This document shows positions 60,801-64,000 of a stretch of 64,000 nucleotides of DNA, piece by piece (position 1 is the first letter of the stretch; the number at the start of each line of letters is the position of its first letter). Under the pieces are notes generated by a model. That model ran no database searches, was not told where the DNA came from, and was given only the letters and a program-made list of their open reading frames with translations. Both the position numbers and the translations under genes were made by a program. This DNA is from JBAZLV01 sp964586075 (GTDB taxonomy: Bacteria; Nitrospirota; UBA9217): NCBI GenBank assembly GCA_964586075.1, contig CAZPGZ010000016.1, positions 1 through 64,000 on the forward strand, given 5' to 3'.

Positions 60801-60843
60801 TTGAACGGACTTTTGAAAAAAGCATCTGCCGGTTGAATCGCAC
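57826..60843 (-). CDS. Large AsmA/DUF748-type envelope protein with C-terminal OmpA-like region
   Basis: A 1005-residue protein. One N-terminal transmembrane helix (LGIIIFIFLFLFSITGFFIL, about 33-52) is followed by long repetitive beta-rich periplasmic sequence typical of AsmA-like/DUF748 proteins (VSIGAVSLNPYSLGVTIKDFEI; FDLLLKDIDIPYYLAYVPAEV). The C-terminus switches to an OmpA-like segment (LGFAEFTPGSTDLTDATKKKLDILSKAL, VVGHADLDKDREG). AsmA-like proteins are thought to bridge the periplasm for lipid transport, and OmpA-like domains bind peptidoglycan, so this may connect the two functions. No second membrane anchor is visible. Confidence 0.85.
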   Translation of the reverse strand: MRFNRQMLFSKVRSISDRLRDFSKTRKARNLGIIIFIFLFLFSITGFFILPPYVKRVAVEVLSEQLGRTVSIGAVSLNPYSLGVTIKDFEIKEEDGATPFVSFAKLYVNIQIMSVFRGGPVIKEVKLEQPRIHLVRTSANTYNFTDIVERIQARSKNEPKDKPQKPFFYSFSNIQILDGALEFDDHPARTRHEITQVNLGIPFISNLPSYVEAYVQPSLSAVVNGTPLDLKGASKVFSDSRETSFDLLLKDIDIPYYLAYVPAEVKVSVPSGRLDIAIKIIYRQYKDRLPTLILQGETTLRNLRAVIKKIPGDFLNIPLLSVRDISLDLQSRKIEVGSIATEKGFLAVSRSADGRMNLESIVDTARTVPSPDTKKAGPAPSWSVLLKSLVVADYTVKTTDSSLRNPFVLTMDEITLKTQNLSTDEKDNKGSVAFSMRVDRKGTVSIGGDVKLKPLVTDLVVSIKGVPLKPVQPFLAERARVILAGGSLNLNGTLSAAQNQKAEVNTSFKGKLWINKLSLLDQANAEDLLKWESLYIGEMDVRALPLFVHIREIALSNFYSRIIINANKTVNLQEIFSAPTATTPEAAAPSQTIQPASAPDEQKKSEGERKIRIDKITVQGGTINFTDESIKPRFSSNLLEIGGRISGLTSEEGKLGELELRGKYDRYAPLEILGKLNPLGKDLFVDLKADFKDMDLTQVSPYAGKYAGYGIQKGKLSFHLEYLVEKNKLDSKNNIFIDQFTFGDPVSSPDATKLPVKLAVSLLKNRNGEIALDIPVSGELNDPKFSIGRVVLKVLMNLLEKAATSPFALLGAAFGGGEQLGFAEFTPGSTDLTDATKKKLDILSKALYDRPALKMDVVGHADLDKDREGLKQNLMQRKVKAQKVKDLSQKAGEAVSLESVTVTPQEYPEYLRRVYREEKFPKPRNIIGLAKDLPVPEMEKLIITNTKVSDDDLRVLAGDRARAIRDYLVQSKKTEMERIFIVEAKTIMPEKKEGVKDSRTDFILK

Positions 60844-60980
60844 GCCGCACCTCCCTGAGAAATACTCACGTTGTGAAGAAAGACGGTTTACCGTTTTGAA
60901 CAGATGGCAATTTTATTTTATGGTTCCTTTCGCCGGAGAAACTTCCGAGAAAGTTTCTTCTTGCTGTTCCGTTTTGGTGC

Positions 60981-61787
60981 TTATTTGCAGGCAACCGCCT
61001 TAAAAAAAGTATAGCAGAATGTCCCCTCCGGCCCGGCCGCTTTATAAAGATCCCGGATGCCATTGTCCCAGATTTCTTTTTTGATCAATCCGGTGCTCAA
61101 AGCCTGTTCTTGAACCCCCTTCACCATGGCAATATAGGTGTTTTTCGTGAAACCTTCGACCACTTTAGGCCTGCTCGCATCAGCATAGACCATCCGCGGC
61201 GAAACAGTGACGTTTCGGAACCCCGCGCTCTGCAAAAGAGGGAACAGTTCCCGACCGATAAGGGCATTGCCGCCCGCCGCTTTTTGCAAATCTATCAGGC
61301 ATTGGATCACCTGCCACGCATCCCTGCTGGGGGGATAAAAAAGCGTCGATTCATGATCGCCTTCTATAACGGTGATGGTGCCGCCCGGGCGCAGTTTTGC
61401 CCCAAGCCTGCGGAGTGCATCCAGGGGATTATTGAGATGTTCCAGCACGAAGCAGAGAAAAAGATGATCAAAGCTTTCGTCAGGAAAAGGCAGGTTAAAA
61501 ATATCCGCCTTGCGGAAAACAACGTTTTTGCAACCGGCGCCGGACGCCTTGCTTTGCGCGGCATTCAGGGAGGCCTGTGAAATGTCTATGGAAGTAAACC
61601 GTGTTTCCGGGTTGTTTGCCGCCAGCACGACAGTCTGGGCCCCGACTCCGCACCCTGCCTCCAGCACTGAGCAGCCTGCAGAATACCGCGTGTCAAAGTG
61701 CAGCAGGTCAGTCAATACTTCTGCCTGGTCCAGCAGCCTCTCATGTTCCCGGGATGAGTAACCATGAACATATTTGTGCTCGTCCAT
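60981..61787 (-). CDS. SAM-dependent methyltransferase
   Basis: A 268-residue class I methyltransferase. Motif I is VLEAGCGVGAQT, motif II/III lies around FTSIDISQASLNAAQ and FRKADIFNLPFPDESFDHLFL, and FVLEHLNNPLDALRRLGAKLRPGGTITVIEGDH is the post-motif region. It resembles small-molecule or UbiE-like enzymes; no substrate can be assigned. It lies just downstream of tolB on the same strand. Confidence 0.85.
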   Translation of the reverse strand: MDEHKYVHGYSSREHERLLDQAEVLTDLLHFDTRYSAGCSVLEAGCGVGAQTVVLAANNPETRFTSIDISQASLNAAQSKASGAGCKNVVFRKADIFNLPFPDESFDHLFLCFVLEHLNNPLDALRRLGAKLRPGGTITVIEGDHESTLFYPPSRDAWQVIQCLIDLQKAAGGNALIGRELFPLLQSAGFRNVTVSPRMVYADASRPKVVEGFTKNTYIAMVKGVQEQALSTGLIKKEIWDNGIRDLYKAAGPEGTFCYTFFKAVACK

Positions 61788-61881
61788 GTCGGATGCCCTT
61801 TGTGTTTACTCTGCAGTCAGAAAAAAGAAATGCGAAGAATAGTGCGGAATCTGCTGATTGGGAAATTGGACGATGTCGTTT

Positions 61882-63168
61882 TTAGGGAGACCAGGCAGGT
61901 GACGTGTAGTTTGCATCGTTCGGAGTGATCCGCTCTATGTCCGTGCCGTCCGCATTCATCGTGTAAATGTTGTATTTTCCTTCTCGATTGGAGCTGAAGA
62001 CAATCTGCCTCCCGGAAGGAGACCAGGATGGATTCTCATCGTTTCCCCGTCCGCTGGTAAGCAGCCGGAAACCGGAGCCGTCCGTGTTCACCGTGGCGAC
62101 TTTGAACACGCCATTCACCATGGAGGAAAACACGATTTTGTCCCCCCGGGGAGACCAGTGGGGAGAAGCATTGTAGGACCCCTCAAAGGTAATACGCCGG
62201 ACATCCGTGCCGTCTGAACCCATAATATACAGCTGGGGTGTGCCGCCCCGTCCGGACGTAAATACAATTTCTCTTCCATTTGGCGACCATGCGGGCGAGA
62301 CATTATCAAAAGCACCGTAGGTAAGTCTTTCCGAATCATTGCCGCTGATGTCCATGGTGTAAATTTCTGCGGTGCCGTCCTTGCTCAGCGCCAGCGCAAG
62401 CCGCTTTCCTCCCGGAGCCCACGCAGGTGATATGTTCAGACCGTCGTTTCCCGACAATTTCCAGCGCTTGCCCGTGTCCATGGCCAGCGCATACAGATCG
62501 GGGTTCCTGTCGCGGTACGAAACATACGCCAGTATGTTTCCATCAGGACTCCACGCCGGAGAAAGACAAATAGACCGGTCCGCGGTTAAACGCATCGTAT
62601 TCTGGCCATCGTAATCCATCAGGTACAATTCCTTGTTGCCGGTTTTATCCGACACATAGGCAATGCGCGTACGGGCAATTCCCTTTTCCCCGGTATACCG
62701 GGCAACAATCTCATCAGCAAACGCGTGGACACTCCGGCGGAACGTATCGTCGCTTCCGAAATAGTCCTTGTTCGACATCCGCACCCCTGATGCAGCATCG
62801 TACAGCTTGCCGGTCAGCATGATTTTTTTGTCTTTTTTGTGCAACGATCCCCAGACAACGCCGGTGAGGCCGAAAATTCCACCGCGTTTGATAATATCCT
62901 GCTTGGGCTCCGTGGGCAACGAGTAGGACAGATCGAGCTTGGCCGGATCCATGACTTCAAATATCTGGGAGCGCCGAAGGTCCGCCTGGAGAATTTCAAG
63001 AGCAAGGGCGCGGAGGTTCGGATCCCCCATGTCATCATGGATGTCCAGCACGGCAATGGGTATCTTTTTAATTTCCCCCTGGATCACTCCGAGATAGTAC
63101 TGGGAATGAACAGCGGTGGGAACCGCTGAAAGCATGCAAAGAATTATAAGGACAAGAATACGTTTCAT
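61882..63168 (-). CDS. tolB: Tol-Pal system protein TolB
   Basis: A 428-residue periplasmic protein. A signal peptide (MKRILVLIILCMLSAVPTAVHS) is followed by an N-terminal domain (about 25-165, IPIAVLDIHDDMGDPNLRALALEIL) and a six-bladed WD/PD40 propeller in which each blade repeats SPAWSPDG- or ISPAWAPGG-like units. It helps Tol-Pal constrict the outer membrane during division. It lies 38 bases after the TonB/TolA-like gene. Confidence 0.94.
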   Translation of the reverse strand: MKRILVLIILCMLSAVPTAVHSQYYLGVIQGEIKKIPIAVLDIHDDMGDPNLRALALEILQADLRRSQIFEVMDPAKLDLSYSLPTEPKQDIIKRGGIFGLTGVVWGSLHKKDKKIMLTGKLYDAASGVRMSNKDYFGSDDTFRRSVHAFADEIVARYTGEKGIARTRIAYVSDKTGNKELYLMDYDGQNTMRLTADRSICLSPAWSPDGNILAYVSYRDRNPDLYALAMDTGKRWKLSGNDGLNISPAWAPGGKRLALALSKDGTAEIYTMDISGNDSERLTYGAFDNVSPAWSPNGREIVFTSGRGGTPQLYIMGSDGTDVRRITFEGSYNASPHWSPRGDKIVFSSMVNGVFKVATVNTDGSGFRLLTSGRGNDENPSWSPSGRQIVFSSNREGKYNIYTMNADGTDIERITPNDANYTSPAWSP

Positions 63169-63206
63169 AGTTTTTTTGAATGCCGGTTGTCCGGCTGTCG
63201 TCAGTA

Positions 63207-63908
63207 TTATTGTTTCTGGACCAAATCCACGCTGAAATCCAGGGAATATCTAGGAAAATCTTCGGGCAAAGGCGGGAACGGGTTCGATGCGCGTATTGCC
63301 CTGATCGCCGCCTGTTTGAATTCAAACGTCCCCTTGGAGTGGTCAGCATCAATATTTACATCAGTCACCCATCCCGACCGGTTGACGGTAAACAGGATCC
63401 GGGCCTTCGCGTCTTTCACGTCCGGTGTCGGTTTCCAGTTCAGCTCTATTCGACCGCGAAGGAGTCCAAGGTACCAGGAAAATTTATCGTCCATCTGCGG
63501 CGCCGACACCATGACAGAAGCGGCTGGTGCCGCCTGCTCCTTGCGTGTTTCGGTTTCCGCAGGTTTTGGCTGCTCTCGAAGAGGCTCCTTCTTCTGCAAT
63601 GAGAAGTCCGGCAAGGCACTTTTGCTGGGTTTCGTTTTTTTCGCTTTCGGCGCCGACTTTGTTTTTTTCTGTGGTTCCTGTTTTGGAGGTTCCGGCGGAG
63701 TTTCCTCCGGCGACACCTGGGGAACATCCATCGGTTGCCCGACAAGCATCACCTGATAGGACAGCGGTATAAGTATCTTCGGAGTCGCCTTACTATACAG
63801 GAAGACCGCGGCGAGTGCAACCACCACATGGAAAAAAAAGGAAAGGGCGAGCGCCAGCGTCAGTTTTCCGCCTGACTGGCCGGTTCTCTTCCTTGAGTAC
63901 CACTTCAT
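63207..63908 (-). CDS. TonB/TolA-like energy-transducing protein
   Basis: A 233-residue protein with one N-terminal transmembrane helix (LALALSFFFHVVVALAAVFLYS). A Pro/Lys/Glu-rich periplasm-spanning stretch (PPEPPKQEPQKKTKSAPKAKK) leads to a TonB_C-type C-terminal domain (RGRIELNWKPTPDVKDAKARILFTVNRSGWV, FKQAAIRAIRASNPFPPLPEDF). Its place between tolR and tolB means it fills the TolA role even though the C-domain looks TonB-like. Its start overlaps the tolR stop (ATGA). Confidence 0.85.
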   Translation of the reverse strand: MKWYSRKRTGQSGGKLTLALALSFFFHVVVALAAVFLYSKATPKILIPLSYQVMLVGQPMDVPQVSPEETPPEPPKQEPQKKTKSAPKAKKTKPSKSALPDFSLQKKEPLREQPKPAETETRKEQAAPAASVMVSAPQMDDKFSWYLGLLRGRIELNWKPTPDVKDAKARILFTVNRSGWVTDVNIDADHSKGTFEFKQAAIRAIRASNPFPPLPEDFPRYSLDFSVDLVQKQ

Positions 63909-64000
63909 TTTCGAGTCTCGCCCCCGGGTGCAGTATCAGTCACCATGCCGAGCCGATCAATCCCGGCCTGCTTTACAATGTCCATCACCTGCACGACGGC
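63905..64000 (-). CDS. tolR: TolR/ExbD-family protein, C-terminal end (partial)
   Basis: The minus-strand frame entering at 64000 reads AVVQVMDIVKQAGIDRLGMV and then TDTAPGGETRK with TGA at 63905-63907. The M-D-x-x-K-x-A-G-x-x-x-L-G-M-V pattern is the conserved end of TolR/ExbD proteins, which energise TolA through the proton motive force. Translation is coupled to the next gene. The rest lies outside the window. Confidence 0.75.
   Translation of the reverse strand, partial: AVVQVMDIVKQAGIDRLGMVTDTAPGGETRK

Noticed and set aside
1..64000. tRNA, rRNA, CRISPR or insertion-sequence features
   Set aside because: No cloverleaf-type T-loop/acceptor combinations, no regularly spaced repeats, and no transposase frames or terminal inverted repeats were recognised by eye.

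Overview
The window comes from a Gram-negative, probably anaerobic bacterium. LptD, the Tol envelope genes, a TolB propeller and a large AsmA/DUF748-type protein show an outer membrane. The aromatic supercluster pheA-hisC-aroF-tyrA-aroA-cmk-ispH-rpsA-sppA-HU/IHF, a six-haem cytochrome c, a LivFGMHK-type transporter and in-frame UGA (selenocysteine) codons fit deltaproteobacterial or Nitrospirota-like lineages. The sequence alone does not settle the phylum. I saw no tRNA, rRNA, CRISPR array or insertion sequence.

Layout. 1-10.4 kb: the tail of a probable chemotaxis receptor, a FadR/GntR regulator, a FIST sensor with a hybrid histidine kinase, a LarA-family 2-hydroxyacid racemase homologue, and a complete Liv-type ABC importer reading toward larA. 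10.7-18.3 kb is an accessory stretch. It holds an aromatic-rich secreted protein, a selenoprotein B-family gene broken by an in-frame UGA, a zinc alcohol dehydrogenase, a nitrilase-family amidase, an ArsR regulator coupled to a NapH/NosR-like Fe-S membrane protein, an HD phosphohydrolase, and a small operon whose main gene is also split by an in-frame UGA. 18.6-31.2 kb is envelope and housekeeping: secA, an ArsR regulator, cold-shock protein, M23 peptidase, cutA, lptD, folC, an anti-sigma-like protein, murI, a GerMN protein and an AMIN amidase. 31.3-46.2 kb: an XPD/DinG helicase, an aminotransferase, the aromatic/translation supercluster and a Nudix hydrolase. 46.2-54.6 kb is accessory again: a 10-TM protein with two tandem [small secreted protein + Tat-exported metallo-beta-lactamase-fold hydrolase] modules, an unknown protein with a Cys/His cluster, an AraC regulator and the cytochrome. 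54.9-64 kb: an FAD dehydrogenase, cupin, metallophosphoesterase, DUF748 protein, methyltransferase and tolB-tonB/tolA-tolR.

The strongest discoveries are two genes that an ordinary caller would truncate. At 17447-17917 (minus) an HEXXH-type zincin-like protein runs through UGA at codon 54, exactly where I recall relatives having the second Cys of a C-x-x-C motif. At 11812-12633 (plus) a selenoprotein B glycine/betaine/sarcosine/D-proline reductase-family protein runs through UGA at codon 172, giving a U-G-I-C redox motif. Each UGA is followed at the expected distance by a perfect hairpin with G at the start of its apical loop, as in bacterial SECIS elements. No selA/B/C/D genes are in the window, so decoding must rely on genes elsewhere.

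Other leads: three regulator genes have near-consensus promoters whose predicted start falls on the AUG (apparently leaderless mRNAs), in contrast to strong Shine-Dalgarno sequences elsewhere; a perfect 14-bp palindrome lies just downstream of the Liv promoter; and the duplicated periplasmic MBL modules have no function I can assign.
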